64,000 bases of DNA from Mesodorylaimus sp. YZB2_4 (GCA_030248295.1 JASANH010000479.1:124001-188000), one strand, 5' to 3'; shown: positions 12,459 to 23,649, counted from the first letter of the stretch. Made by a program: numbers and translations. The notes: generated by a model from the sequence alone, not told the origin.

Positions 12459-13076
12459 TTAGTGTCTTCTGATGCACTGCACGATCGAATAGAAACAGTT
12501 CTTAAATTTTCTGTAGCGTTCTTCGTATTTCTTCCATTCGGGTGGCAGATTCTTGAAGAGATCATCCCCTTGACTCTTCTTTCTCACTTGATATGGCACC
12601 GATCTTTTTTTCTTTGGTTCGGTCGCATCGACCGCTCCGATGGTCTCCACTCGCGTCACTTCCCTGGGGCGCATTCTAAACAAAGCGGGCATGAGACAGC
12701 CTATGGCACAGTTCATGTGTGGAGCCACGTCACCGACCAGAGACCAGAGCCAGAGACCAAGAAACCGGCGGGATGGAAGCAGAAGAGCATAATCTCTTAG
12801 GCGAGAGCTCCTGTGCACTTCCCATTGGTGCTGCTGTTACTGGCTCAAAGGGAATGGACCGAGTGTAAGATTTATGCTCTCTCCTGTCAAAGAAACCAGC
12901 AACCCCACACTTCTTCCCTTCGGCAAGTGAAGGTGGTGCGCTGGCAATAAGTTATCCTTGACAGACTGGGAAGCCCCCACTCACAGATGAAAAGTCGCCC
13001 GTTTCTTGGTACTGCGTCCGAAACCTATGGCCATGAAGGTCATCGCCATAACCAACACAACACTGAGCTTGGCCAT
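12459..13076 (-). CDS. Allatostatin C-like neuropeptide precursor, copy B (2 exons)
   Basis: Exon 1 is 12985-13076 and exon 2 is 12459-12675, joined CT/GTGAGT and TTTAG/A, for 102 residues. It is a tandem paralogue of 6756-7320 with identical exon-1 length and identical intron phase. Conserved parts are the signal peptide, the KKR after it, DATEPKxKRS-PY and LFKNLPPEWKKYEER. The C-terminus FKNCFYSIVQCIRRH keeps both Cys and the six-residue loop. Differences gather in the middle, where a three-residue insertion (QGD) adds to a polybasic segment. Conservation of the loop against drift in the spacer is what a processed peptide hormone should show. A TATATATGG box lies about 75 bases upstream. 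The AstC call has the same caveats as copy A. Confidence 0.6.
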
Positions 13077-13148
13077 GATATAGATAGGCATTCACCACTG
13101 CACGACTCTCTCCGATTGACAGTGAGCTCTTCTGTTCGAAACCGATCC

Positions 13149-13157
13149 ATATATATT
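13149..13157 (-). promoter_or_regulatory. TATA box of peptide gene B
   Basis: Minus-strand CAATATATATGG about 75 bases upstream of the start codon. This would put transcription start about 45 bases before ATG. Confidence 0.5.
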
Positions 13158-13629
13158 GGCAGTAGTCGCAGCGGAAATGAAGGGTTCGCGAAGGGTTCGT
13201 TCCCTAATTATGGCTCATGTTTATCGATCTTGGGCACGGGATCTTGTCTCAATAACAAGATCATTAGCCCAAATGACCATCGAGGTCATGTCGTTCATTC
13301 AATGGACAGTGTACACATTCCTGAGCCAAGTGTGATGCACGTATTCTGAGCTCATTAGTCAAATGGCACACGAGACTGGCCGTGGAGCCGGTAAAGACAG
13401 AAACACTTGGCATCGTCTGATCGAAAGTGATCACAGAGTTGAGGCTGGTTCACAGACAAGAGAGCACCAGCCGGCGATATCATTACAGGCAAGCAAGAAA
13501 AAGGCTCGTATCAATCTTTGGAATACCAAAGATGGTCACTCTGGTAGAAAAGGTACATCGAGTTTTTTCCAATCCTAGCGATGTTTATGACGTTTCTTCC
13601 ATCTAGCTGGCTCTAACCCCCATAAAAGC
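13158..13629. other. Intergenic
   Basis: The first ~180 bases are the duplicated upstream flank shared with peptide gene A. Beyond that nothing is recognised. Confidence 0.35.
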
Positions 13630-13985
13630 GGGCTTCCACTTCATCATCATCATATTTTATTCTTGTGCAAACGCATATGCGCACTAGAAGTGCAAGAAAC
13701 ATAAAACACAACACACATGATACTAAAATGTGAAAGTGCGAAAAAAACGACATCAAAGTCTCCCAATCATAAAATCATCATATTTTGCTCAAAAGAGAAC
13801 ACAAAACGTGATATAAAAATGTGAAAAAGATCTAAAGAGAATCACGCAAATTTATTCAACGAAATCCTTTAACGATACTGCGTAAAATTTAGCAAAGCAA
13901 TATCACAGGGCAAATTATTCCAAAGCGTAGTTCCAGAAAACACAAAGCTCTGCCGATAGGATTCAAAAGGCCTTCAGTGTCAGCC
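13630..13985 (-). mobile_element. LINE 3' end remnant
   Basis: Minus-strand translation at about 13855-13960 reads YRQSFVFSGTTLWNNLP followed by F-x5-LKDF, matching the C-terminal tail of the LINE at 8110 (FTQSFEF, RLWNTIPYEI, F-VFKDL). The 3' end runs into an (ATG)n-like tail at 13636-13650. Too short to classify further. Confidence 0.6.
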
Positions 13986-14577
13986 CCGTCCCACTGTTAC
14001 CAAGCCTGGCAGGCGTAGGAGGTAGGTTGCCGACCGAAGTCGCGGGAGCAAGATCTCCAACTGGAGCAGACAAGTCTTGCGACTTTACCTACGGCTGAAA
14101 CATGGCGGATGAGCTTCACACCGGGTGCGCAGTCACTGGTGAACGTGTCCTTCCATCCTCGAGTGCTGTACCTGTGTTAGGTAACGTGGTAAAACACGAA
14201 CGTAACTCGCGTTCTCTGCCGTAAAGACTAGCCAGCTTTGGGATTTGGAGTCGGTCGTCCTTCCCAAACGCCATCTCCTGGATCTCCTTCCCAACATGGC
14301 TCGGCGATGGCTCGGAAAGATGGTGTGTGCCTCCTTCTTTCATCCACCTTACTCGTTGTCTCCATTCTAAATCGTCCGCAAGAAGTTCCCGATGGATTTG
14401 ACTCGACATTGCCATCCTCGTCTTTGATTGGATCTCTGGTTGAATAGTCACGTGACCAGTGGGTCTTCCGATTAGCCAGTCCCCGCTTTACACTCCAGGC
14501 CTTCGCACTCATCCCGTCATCTCAATGTCGTCATTGGTCAAATCTGCAGTGGTGCGTGCGATCGTGTAACAATTGCC
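13986..14577. other. Intergenic, upstream of the membrane-protein gene
   Basis: No gene seen. The stretch near 14065-14100 (CAAGTCTTGCGACTTTACC then GCTGAAAC) loosely resembles 17370-17410 and 21583-21625, hinting at a degenerate dispersed repeat. The first exon or promoter of the next gene may lie in the second half. Confidence 0.3.
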
Positions 14578-15267
14578 ATGGAGCCTCATCCGAAAGAATG
14601 CGACAAGGACAAGTTCAAATTGGCTATATTTGATTGCAACGCGGACAACTGCTGTTTTCGTCGTCACGTCGATTTTATTTTCATCATAATCGCCCTGTGC
14701 CTGATTGGGGTCGCCCTGCTCGCCTTGGCCCAACAAATGCTCTTCGATCGTCCTCGGCGTCGCAAACGTTTCTACGCAAGGCCGGATTCAGGACAGGACT
14801 TTCAACGCCAACAAAACATGGCTGAAGGTCGTTTTCCCAATTTGACGAAGGTGATCAACGAGGACGAGGAAAAGGACAAGAAAGCCGGCCTCGATCCAAA
14901 GCGCAAACGCGACCTCGATCCGAGGATGGACACTAGCCATTCGCAACGATCCTCGCTTAAGGGCTCACTCTCGAGTAAAGGCGCTCCCAAGTCTGCCAAG
15001 GGCGCTCCTACACCATTGGCTAAATCCGCCGCACCTACCGCTCCAGCGCCTCAGTCTGGAAAATCAGCTCCACTTCTGGCTCCGAAGTCTGGAAAATTGG
15101 CTCCCGCTACAGCTCCGCAATCCGGAAAAGCAGCTCTGGCTCCAGCCCCGAAGTCTGGAAAAGCAGCCCCGGCTCCAGCTCCGAAGTCTGGAAAAGCAGC
15201 CCCGGCTCCAGCTCCAGAGCAGAAAGGAGGGGCCACAGCGAGCGCCAGCATCCGAAGCGACCTGTAG
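14578..15267 (+). CDS. Single-pass membrane protein with Ala/Pro/Lys repeat tail
   Basis: An intronless frame of 229 residues that I do not recognise. Residues 1-31 are polar with three close Cys (CNADNCC). About 32-55 is a strong transmembrane helix (DFIFIIIALCLIGVALLALA), followed by a very basic RPRRRKR, which by the positive-inside rule puts the C-terminus in the cytoplasm. A charged KR-rich middle follows. From about residue 145 there are six or so imperfect repeats of P-K/Q-SGKxAPAPA, about 11 residues each. The start is the first ATG and matches the beginning of the charged N-terminus. A poly(A) signal is at 15445-15450. Codon use is regular and the frame is long for intergenic DNA here, so it is probably real; the repeat tail could inflate frame length. 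Confidence 0.6.
   Translation: MEPHPKECDKDKFKLAIFDCNADNCCFRRHVDFIFIIIALCLIGVALLALAQQMLFDRPRRRKRFYARPDSGQDFQRQQNMAEGRFPNLTKVINEDEEKDKKAGLDPKRKRDLDPRMDTSHSQRSSLKGSLSSKGAPKSAKGAPTPLAKSAAPTAPAPQSGKSAPLLAPKSGKLAPATAPQSGKAALAPAPKSGKAAPAPAPKSGKAAPAPAPEQKGGATASASIRSDL
15034..15225 (+). repeat. 33-bp-type tandem repeat inside the membrane-protein gene
   Basis: Imperfect units of CCGAAGTCTGGAAAAGCAGC followed by CCCGGCTCCAGCT, encoding PKSGKAAPAPA. The last three copies are nearly identical and the earlier ones degenerate, showing recent in-frame expansion at the 3' side. Confidence 0.75.
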
Positions 15268-15444
15268 CGAGCTCCTCGAAGTGATGATGCGATGATCTTG
15301 TTCTTGATGTCTTGCTTTTCTACTTGACTTTGACTGGACATGACGTTATTGTACCGATAAGCTTGTTCTTACTGGAAGAAAATTCGCTAGAACAGACAAA
15401 CCACTCAAAAATCAGTACTCGCACTTTCAAGCTCAATAGAACAC

Positions 15445-15450
15445 AATAAA
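15445..15450 (+). terminator. Poly(A) signal AATAAA
   Basis: AATAAA about 180 bases after the stop codon of the membrane-protein gene, the first on this strand. Confidence 0.45.
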
Positions 15451-18261
15451 AAACCGAGCAGGGATTTATAAAAGTCATCAAGGAATGGGAATCCATCATT
15501 TCAGCTCCAGTTTACTTCCTTTAGTTCTTTCGGAACGCGTAGATGCGAGGGTTCACTCCGAGTATGCAGGTGCCGGCACCACATTCAACTTGACTCGAGG
15601 GCATCGGGAATTCATTGTTTCTTGCTGGCCAAATTACAGTGGGTGTCGCACTTCTTATCAGTGTCTCCGAGCATCCACATCGAGCACTAAAATGACAGCC
15701 CATACAAGCCACATTCTGGACTGACATTCACTGGTGATCAAACTGGCCCAACCCATTTTGCAATTTTAAGTTGATGTTTGCTGATGAAACAGCGAACCAA
15801 AGGACGACAGTGGGAAGTCCATGTCCAACATGATTGTGAACGTGGTCGCTGGCCATTTTCACAGTCGACTTACAAGGCAACTGCCCGAAGTGTGATAATG
15901 AATTGCATGGTGAGACAATCATAGAATTGTAGTAAATAAGTATAAAACGAATTTTACAAATTTCTACGCCCGTGTGGTCATCTAGTCACTAATCAGGAGC
16001 GTTCAGCAAGGAAAGTGAACATTTATAAACTCAACTTTTGGAACCTCTGAATGGTACCTGAGCATTATTTGCGGACGGGTGGCTGGCATCTCACTTCTGG
16101 CAGTTCTCTCCAAAGATGTGTCCCAAATCTAAATCTTACAATTGTTCATAACCTACTGTACATCACAGTAATAGGCCATCCAAACCTAGGTCATAGATGG
16201 CACCCGAACTGTTTATGTGCAGAAAGCACACGCGCTCTGGGGCATCTGGGGATCTATCCGCAATCCTACCAAGGAAGGTCGAAAATTTTTGACGCATCAC
16301 ACCTTAAACTGCCCCGGCCAATACTGCATAAATGTCACACTAATTTACTGTGACGCAGTTCACTATGAATGTCAGTTCAAAGTGAACTGCGTCTATGTGC
16401 TCGCTATTCAAGATGCATGTCAGTTTTCTTCAATTTTTTCTCGTCTTGGGCAGCAGCTTCCTTTGCTTTTTTGGGATCCTAAAAGTGTTTGAACGACAGA
16501 ATGACGAAGAAAACAGGCTTACATTGTCCATCAGTTTCTGTGCAGCAGCAGGCGCACTGGAAGCTTGTTTCAACGACGCGTCGACAGCGGCCATCAAACG
16601 AGCTCCATTGATCACCAATGTCGTCATACGACGGATAACTCTGAAAAGTATATGTTGATGATGAGACTACTGCGGAAATCGTTTCCTATAAGGCACCATT
16701 GTAAGACCCTGAATGATTCTTGTTCATGCCTTTCACAATATGAGTGGTGAAGGAGGCCACTGGGCGCGATGGCGTTAAGCCTATCAAATTCAAAGCTCTC
16801 ATCAAATTATGGAAATACAGCGTAAAGCTTGAGAAGCCTCTTCCTCTGTTTTTGAGCTAGAACTAGTGAATTCATGGTTCCAGCTTTAATGTTTGTTTCC
16901 CTGTCAGGCAACCAGACGTTCAGCAACAAAGGTCCGATCCCCGCTCATCGTCAGCCGCTTCGTCTACTGTACAAGAACAACATGGTAACCCATGCGGCCT
17001 GTCTTGGCAATTCTTGATCAACCCCCGGCGTACTTGCGAACTTCGCGAATGGCATCTGGAAAGCGTCCTTTTGTACGGGAGTAGGGGATAGGTTGGGGGT
17101 CAACCCCAACTCCCCGCTGGGCTTGGTCGGCAACATACTTATAGTTGTAGAGGACCCCTTGTACATGTGTTACACTACCCCTCCCGGATTTACCCACGTA
17201 CTTGACATTCACTATAGCCAAGCATCATTGTTGCAATAGGCTGGACAAGATATCGCGGGAGCATATGGAGCCAAAAACACTACAGGCAAGTCTCCTAGTA
17301 GCTGGAGCCCGAGGGGTTTCTGCCTTGCACCCATTACACTCTGTTAGGACAAAAACTCCGACCAGACCAAGGCAAGTCTCGCGACTACATGTATAGCTGC
17401 GACTGAAACGACGTCTCCCAGCCAGGGGAGAGTATCGATTACTCTCTCCCACTCGCCATGGCCTACTGGGCGTGGGTTGCACCCCACACCCAAACAAAAG
17501 CAGTATTTTAGAGGCATTTTGGGTCGGTTTGTCCACATCCTGGTTGATTTTTATCCTACTGTACATGCGCATACCTGGTCAACGAGGCGGTCGCGAGGGT
17601 GACCAGCGGAGAAAGCTGGTACTACGCAAGGCAAGCTGTTGTTTATGAACTCGCCAATAACAGTGTTGTTGTGCGAAGACGGCCAAGCTACATTAGACTA
17701 GTGTATCAGCGTGACGCGAGTAAATTCGAAGAGCAACAAGCCCACAGTGAATATATCAGCCATGTATTAAATGTACTGAAAACTGGGTGCCTGGAAATGC
17801 GGCAAGACCACATACTGTACGATCAAAGGGTATCTCAAATAAGCCCCTCAAATAATGAACGCATTGGAAACGTTATTCTCCTCGAAAAGTTGCCCCGCCT
17901 CTAACATTTTGTACGAATTTCTCCACAATACGAGTACCTACTACAGTAGAGTGTTCATGTTTTGATTCTTCCTTTGGTGTACCTACAGGCTATTTTGATT
18001 CCCTAGGCTCCTAGCAGAATGAGCTGATTGTGCTTTCTCCCGCTTGATTACTCATTCCGCTCTAGCATCTTCTCTTACTCGACTCACCTCCAGCTCTTGG
18101 CATTGCCAACTTTTTTGCTGTTTTGTTTTATCAAGAAATGTACCAGCATCGCGATAAAAATGCAGCTCCAAGCATTAGGTAAGCTTTTTACAATCCTATC
18201 CCTACCAAGTTAAAAACATCAAAGCATCATCATTTTTATCCTCATCGAAACCTTCAGCCAT
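15451..18261. other. Long intergenic stretch
   Basis: About 2.8 kb with no gene I can support. Several 60-115-codon frames exist on both strands but none shows a family pattern, a signal peptide or a believable splice chain. Five TACTGTA/TACAGTA heptamers lie here (near 16154, 16965, 17559, 17813, 17941). Confidence 0.35.
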
Positions 18262-19194
18262 TCAGTTCTTCCCCAAAGCCTGCAATTGTATCACACCAGC
18301 CATGCGCTCATCTCCAAATAAAAAATTTGCAATTTTCTTTGCCTGCTGCATCCACTCGCTACCACTTTTCCCAATCAAACGATTACAATACACCAACAAA
18401 TTGGCGAAAAATAAAGCCAAACCGGGGTTGCAACAATCACGTTCAATGGCGTACAGTTCCTCCAGCAAGCGAATTGAATAAGCAGGGTGCGTAGGCAAAC
18501 TCGTGTTCGCCAACTCCATCTGAGTTCGGAGAGCCAAAAAGTTGAGGTCCATGTTAGGACGATACTTGCGCACTTCTTCCAATAAGCTTTTCAACATTGC
18601 CACCTTGTTAGGCGAGGAACTACGTTTCTTTATTTCGTCTAAAATCGACCCAATCTCGCAATAGCGGGCCTGGACTTGTTTCGGATCGTTCTGATCAGCC
18701 ATGCACAGACGACATTGGCAATCGAAGCCAAAATTACCTCGCAATATACGCATGCGTTTTTCGTATAAATCAAAAGGGTTGACGTACTCAACAAGCTGTT
18801 CTTTACCAGGCAAAATCGTCTTGGCGGCTCGTACGAAAAAGAAATCGCCGATCATGTATTTGAAGCAGTTGATATCGACGCACGAATGGTTCATGTAGGA
18901 AGGCACAATCCACAAGGCGCCGTCCATCTCGTGTTCATGTTTCTCATTTTTCAAAGATGACAAATCCTCAACAGCGAACGTATTCAATTTGATGATTGCC
19001 TTGATGCGATCAATGTCAATAGGATTGGCCTTATCAGTTTGCTCCAACCATCCGAGGCTTTTGCCAGCGTACAACTTGTAAAAATCGTCGCCCAATTCTG
19101 GGTCGGTTAATAATTTATCGCACGCTTTTTTAACCATCGGTGCGAATGTTGGAGTGGCAATGCCCCCAATCATATCCATCGGTTTTGCGGTCAT
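18262..19194 (-). CDS. SET-domain protein (SMYD/TPR-SET type), N-terminally short
   Basis: A single-exon frame of 310 residues. It shows LYAGKSLG, then DIDRIKAIIKLNTFAVEDL, then ALWIVPSYMNHSCVDINC, the conserved SET core with the NHSC catalytic/cofactor motif. LPGKEQLVEYVNPFDLYEKR supplies the second half of the knot, and FGFDCQCRLC the post-SET zinc cysteines. A helical C-terminal region follows. The family methylates lysines on histones or other proteins using S-adenosylmethionine. The usual N-terminal SET part (GxG cofactor strand) and any MYND or TPR domain are absent, and a TGA lies in frame two codons before this ATG. So the protein either really starts here or is a truncated paralogue, and may lack methyltransferase activity. 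Confidence 0.75.
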   Translation of the reverse strand: MTAKPMDMIGGIATPTFAPMVKKACDKLLTDPELGDDFYKLYAGKSLGWLEQTDKANPIDIDRIKAIIKLNTFAVEDLSSLKNEKHEHEMDGALWIVPSYMNHSCVDINCFKYMIGDFFFVRAAKTILPGKEQLVEYVNPFDLYEKRMRILRGNFGFDCQCRLCMADQNDPKQVQARYCEIGSILDEIKKRSSSPNKVAMLKSLLEEVRKYRPNMDLNFLALRTQMELANTSLPTHPAYSIRLLEELYAIERDCCNPGLALFFANLLVYCNRLIGKSGSEWMQQAKKIANFLFGDERMAGVIQLQALGKN

Positions 19195-20605
19195 CGGTCA
19201 GCTTGCCTATTATTATACTGCTGGTGAAAACATAGAGCAAAACCAATATTTTAAAGTATCACAATAAATGTGAGAGTGTACCTAAATATGGTCTGAGGTG
19301 CGAACTATTGGCACTAGTAAAGTCAGCAAGAACTTTCGTCTTTAGCTATTAGAAATGGGGGAACAGAGACAGAAGCCAACAGGCGCTGGTGTCGATCCAG
19401 GATGCCCTAATGTGGAGACGCTCCAAGTGGACATACAGACTGCTGTGTCGCCAACTCCCAAGGTGCCTAGGGAGGTTGACTGCTGGCCAGTGAAAATGAC
19501 TTGCCTGAGAGGACTCGACTGTGTCCTTCCAAAAGCTCCATTTTTCTGATGATGACTTTGCGACGTGGACGAAACGTCCGTTTGCACATCGCTCTTCATG
19601 TGAAATGCAGTGTTATATTTCGACAGCTGTATTTGACCTGGACAAGACTACAAGCATGTTTTACAGTGCTTGCTGTGCATTCAAACAATGCGGTCTCCCC
19701 TGTACATCAGCCGATCTAACGATCGTCAGTGACCTGCTTTTCAAAGTTCTCGCTGCCATCATCGAACAACAGCTTCTTCCTGCCAATGACTAGTTCTTTC
19801 TATCTGGCTCCATGCCTTATTATGCCCAGTCGGAGCATGCCAGCATTGGACAATTTACTTTTTACGCCTCATGATACGACATAAGAAGCACTGATATTCA
19901 TTCTGCTCGAAATATGTCAAGAAAGTAGGTCACCAATTGAGGCGCAAACGAGTTTGCAGATAAAGTAACGCCTGAAGATGTTTTGCGTCAGGACCATAAC
20001 TAGATGAGCGATGATGAGATCTCTATGGCTACGCTACAAAATGCGAAGGGTGCGATGGCTTTTCCTTCTCTGTAGCTGGCTAAAGCCAGATGGCAACTTG
20101 TTTGGTGCTGCTAGTAGCAACTTCTAAAGGGTGGCTCATGTGTTCGTGCCTTCACCAAAAGTTTGTACCTCACCTTCTGAAACAATGTAGACACGTGGAA
20201 TCATATATCAGGAATCCCGTCGACACTTTAAAGCTATACTTTTCGCATTTTTCAAAATAATGATACGGATCTGAGCAAAATGAAGTATGCCAACCGTACT
20301 GTATTTTACATGGGGATTGCATATCATAGCACTCTCACCTTCTTCAAGGTCACCCTCGTGCTAGTATAGCTTTAATTTATGAAGTCTAGAAAAGTGCTGC
20401 ATTTATGTGAGACAAAAAGTGGCGAACGAGCAAAATAATAGTAATTTTTCAAAATACCACTATTCCACACTAATTGACTGAAATACACTAACCGAATGCT
20501 TGCGACCCAAACACAGTTACTCTGAAAGACTGATAAAAAAATTCTTCTTATTTGAAGCAATCTTTTCGCTTTCGTATTTTAAAAGCCTGAAACGAAAAAT
20601 TTTGG
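19195..20605. other. Intergenic
   Basis: I looked here for the missing SET N-terminus on the minus strand and found no convincing exon. A perfect short hairpin, GGACG-AAA-CGTCC, lies at about 19569-19581. Nothing else recognised. Confidence 0.35.
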
Positions 20606-22803
20606 TCATTGCAGCAAGACAAGATTACTAGTCATACAATTCTGTTTCCATCCACAGTCCCAATTACAGTTCTTATATCCATTGTACGCGGCTGCCGCCA
20701 TGTCTCCCTCGTTGCAAACAAAATTGCATTTCCAGTCCCAAAAACAAGGGCCCCAATCAGTATCAACATTCTCAGAGCCACTGATGTCAGTGGAGGGCTG
20801 GTCATCGAGAGAATTGTCAGCGAAGGTTTCACCTTGACCACTCCCGCTTGTACTATCCACTGTAACACAAAGAAGTTGGGACTAATGACGGAAGATGTGC
20901 GAAAGGAAAAGCAACGCACCGCACAGCCCGTTGCTGTCAGGCATTTCGTTGTATAACTCTTGGCATTTTGATCCAATCTCCCCGCTGCTGCTGGCCTTCT
21001 CGAATGGTTTCTCTCCTCGCATATTTCCTCCAATGCCGTAGTTGCAGAAGATGATGTAACCAGGTTGGTCATTATAACCATGAACCTGATCACATTTGGC
21101 GATGGCGCAACCGACATCACTGGTCGAAGCCCAGACGACCTAAAACGCGCGGTGCATCATGTCTTCACGCCTGCACACACACTGCGCTAAAGTTGCAACT
21201 AAAGTCAGGAATTTGCATTTCACCAAGGCAGCTCACCTGTGTGTAGTGGCCGCACATACTGCTGCAGTTGTTTGAGTACAGGTCGTAGTCCTTCCTTTCC
21301 GATGCCCAGTCGTCAGTGGCGTTGAGCAAAGTGGGCTGAACGAGTGCCCCAGTGATCGCGTATATGTTCTCGCCGATATACGAGAAGCCAGCCACGTTCT
21401 GACGAGATTGCCAGCTCGTATGCTCGAAGTTGCAGCGGGCAGCAGTGGTTCCGGCAAACTGCGCCAACTGGTTGTTCCATTTCTAAAAATTCCAGTTGGG
21501 ATTAGGGTTGGGTTTTCACTGTAACGTCTGTGTCCGTATTACTGACGGGAGTGACCTGTAGAGCTTTTACACCTCACCCGGGAAGCCAACCAAGTCTTCG
21601 ACCGAGTCCTTTGCTGAAACGTCACCCAAACAGGTGATGGCCCCCGCTGCCGGCTCCGTCTAAAGAAACGATTGCTAAGTCGAGCCTCTATGGCTCGTCC
21701 ATCCACGCTTGTGCAGTGAAATCCTTGGCCTGTCCCAGGAAACCAAACGACGCAAGTCACAGGCAGGAACCCCAAGCGGTTCAAACTCCTCACGTTGAGT
21801 TTATTGTCAACACATAAGGGAATTTCGTGTCGCCAAGTTTGTCGGCTCAGGCTGACCTAGATTTCAAGACTAGTTATCCAAGTAGGGATGGATTTGGTAG
21901 GCAGTTTATAGAGAGATGGTGCTTTGATGAAGCAGGAGAGATGGCTGCCAGGGCAAGTGTTTTTCCTAGCTGACAAAATTTACTCGTCATCTTGTTGATG
22001 CGGTAATGAAACGAGTTTTTCTTAGAACCTATTTCGAGCGAGAGCTTTCGAAGCAAATCGAATACTAGACAGTGACATGACGGCGAAAAACCATGGCCAT
22101 TTCTGGTAAAAGCTAAAAGCTAGGCTACATCTGGCTACGTTTGCACTTGCCCGCCCCTAACGGGGTCTCGGCAGACGACTTCCATTGAAGTTGTCGTAAT
22201 TATCTCCTTGTTTTTCCAAGATTTTGAACCGTTACTGTTGCTGTAGGTTGACAGTGGCGGCTAGTATACATGATTTAATTTTTCGACTCACAAAGTAAAA
22301 GAAATCAGGCGCGCCTTGCCACTGATCTACTCGCAGCCCAATATTCCAATGCCCTAGACAGGCACTGAAATCGCTCACTAAATGCGCCACCTGCTCAATC
22401 CCAATCCCGTACCCATGAGCCATCACCCCTCCGAAGATTTGTGATCCGTGCTGCATCCGTCGCCATACCTGGCGGATGCGCAGGCCAAGAAAGAGATAAA
22501 AATTGGCGGCATCGGCAGCATGTCGTCGTAAGAAATGACTCTTATTATTAGTGTCCTCGTTGAATTATCACGTAACCTGAGAGTTGCATGGAGAATATCT
22601 CCTGCCTGTAGCCTCAAATTCCCCTTCCTCCAAGCCTCAGACTCATCTCTTACCAGTCTCCGCATGGCAGTGGCAGCAACTGCAGCTCTGTACCCATTGT
22701 GGGCATCAATTGCCGAGTCTCGGCCAATACTTGTCAGCTGCAATACCCCAGCATATCCTAAGGGAAGGAAAAATACCAAACTGAGGAGCTCCAGAACGGC
22801 CAT
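20606..22803 (-). CDS. Secreted CAP/SCP-family protein 1 with Cys-rich tail (4 exons)
   Basis: Exons 22654-22803, 21237-21482, 20920-21139 and 20606-20859; all junctions are GT-AG and in frame, giving 289 residues. Residues 1-19 form a signal peptide. The CAP domain follows: AIDAHNGYR, KWNNQLAQFA, GENIYA, the signature GHYTQVVWASTSDVGC and YIIFCNYGIGGN. CAP proteins (CRISP, antigen 5, nematode SCP/ASP) are secreted, stable sandwich folds with lipid-binding or host/egg-interaction roles; no function can be assigned here. The last exon adds an acidic Ser/Thr linker and a compact Cys/Trp-rich tail (CFWDWKCNFVC, NCNWDCGWKQNC), perhaps a CRISP-like C-terminal module. Intron 1 is 1.17 kb. The paralogue at 30611-31916 shares exon-1/2 and exon-2/3 positions and phases. 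Confidence 0.85.
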
Positions 22804-23210
22804 TCAGAACGATGCTCGAGAGCTCATTGAACTCGCTTCCTCTACGTATCCATCGCTTCTGCTCTCTTCGGAATTCAGCAGAGACTAGTTTCGCACCTAC
22901 AAGTTACACTAACTAGTGATGGACAAAGAAATGAGATCATTGTTCAGGTGATACTAAAATAGACTCTATTAGGTTATGTCATAAATATCCACTGTGGCTC
23001 GACTGGTACCTACTGTCGCTTTTACGCAAGGATCACAAGATTCTAAGTAGGGCAAGGCATTGTTGGAAGTAATCAAAAGCATCACAGGCTTTTCTTGCTG
23101 GTTGGGAAGCATTGTATGCATTTTCCTAACTAATAAGACTCAAGAGGTCTCAAATTTTTAAGCGCAGAGTGCACTCCTTATGTCTTATCCACATCGAAGC
23201 AGTTAGGCCC
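22804..23210. other. Intergenic upstream of CAP1
   Basis: No gene or clear TATA box recognised. Confidence 0.35.
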
Positions 23211-23334
23211 GAAGTATAGTACCATGCGATGCGTCAAATAAGCGTGCGATGCGACACTTCTGGGTCAACTGGCAATGTAAAAAGGTGCCTAAAACGTCGC
23301 ATCGCAAGCTTAATTGACGCATCTGTATACTTCC
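23211..23334. repeat. Foldback (inverted-repeat) element
   Basis: The left arm 23211-23255 (GAAGTATA, then GATGCGTCAAATAAGCGTGC, then GATGCGAC) pairs with the right arm 23295-23333 with few mismatches, leaving a loop of about 40 bases. It resembles a short MITE or snap-back hairpin. No target-site duplication is obvious. Confidence 0.75.
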
Positions 23335-23649
23335 AGCCTTACGAGAGAAATTGATAGCATAAAATGCTGTCAATTCTTTATTATCATTTCAAAGTCAAAA
23401 TTTCTCGTTGCGTGAGTTTGCCAGACAAGTGCAAGGCCTTCAACAGCAAAATTCAGACAGATGAACTACAAAAGAATTCAATTCATCATGTGAAAGGCGC
23501 AGCCTGCAAAGCGTGATACACTCGATACAGAAGCATTTGGTGTGATTAGTGAGTCAGATCTAATCCTCAATGAATCAGTGGGTTAGTGATCAGAAATGCT
23601 GCATTCAAATTCGCTCTAGTCAAAGACCTATAGCGATGACCTGGCCAAA

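Noticed and set aside
16395..16658. Signal-peptide-like frame on the plus strand (hydrophobic start near 16410)
   Set aside because: The hydrophobic run is Phe/Leu from T-rich DNA, the rest is unlike a mature protein, and no splice or homology support was found.
18153..18185. Plus-strand MQLQALGK text facing the QLQALGKN end of the SET gene on the minus strand, suggesting an inverted duplication
   Set aside because: DNA similarity is weak and limited to about 20 bases; likely chance.
19555..19581. CTGATGA followed by GAAAC, resembling a hammerhead ribozyme core
   Set aside because: The bases between the two motifs cannot form stem II; the GAAAC is just the loop side of a simple GGACG-AAA-CGTCC hairpin.
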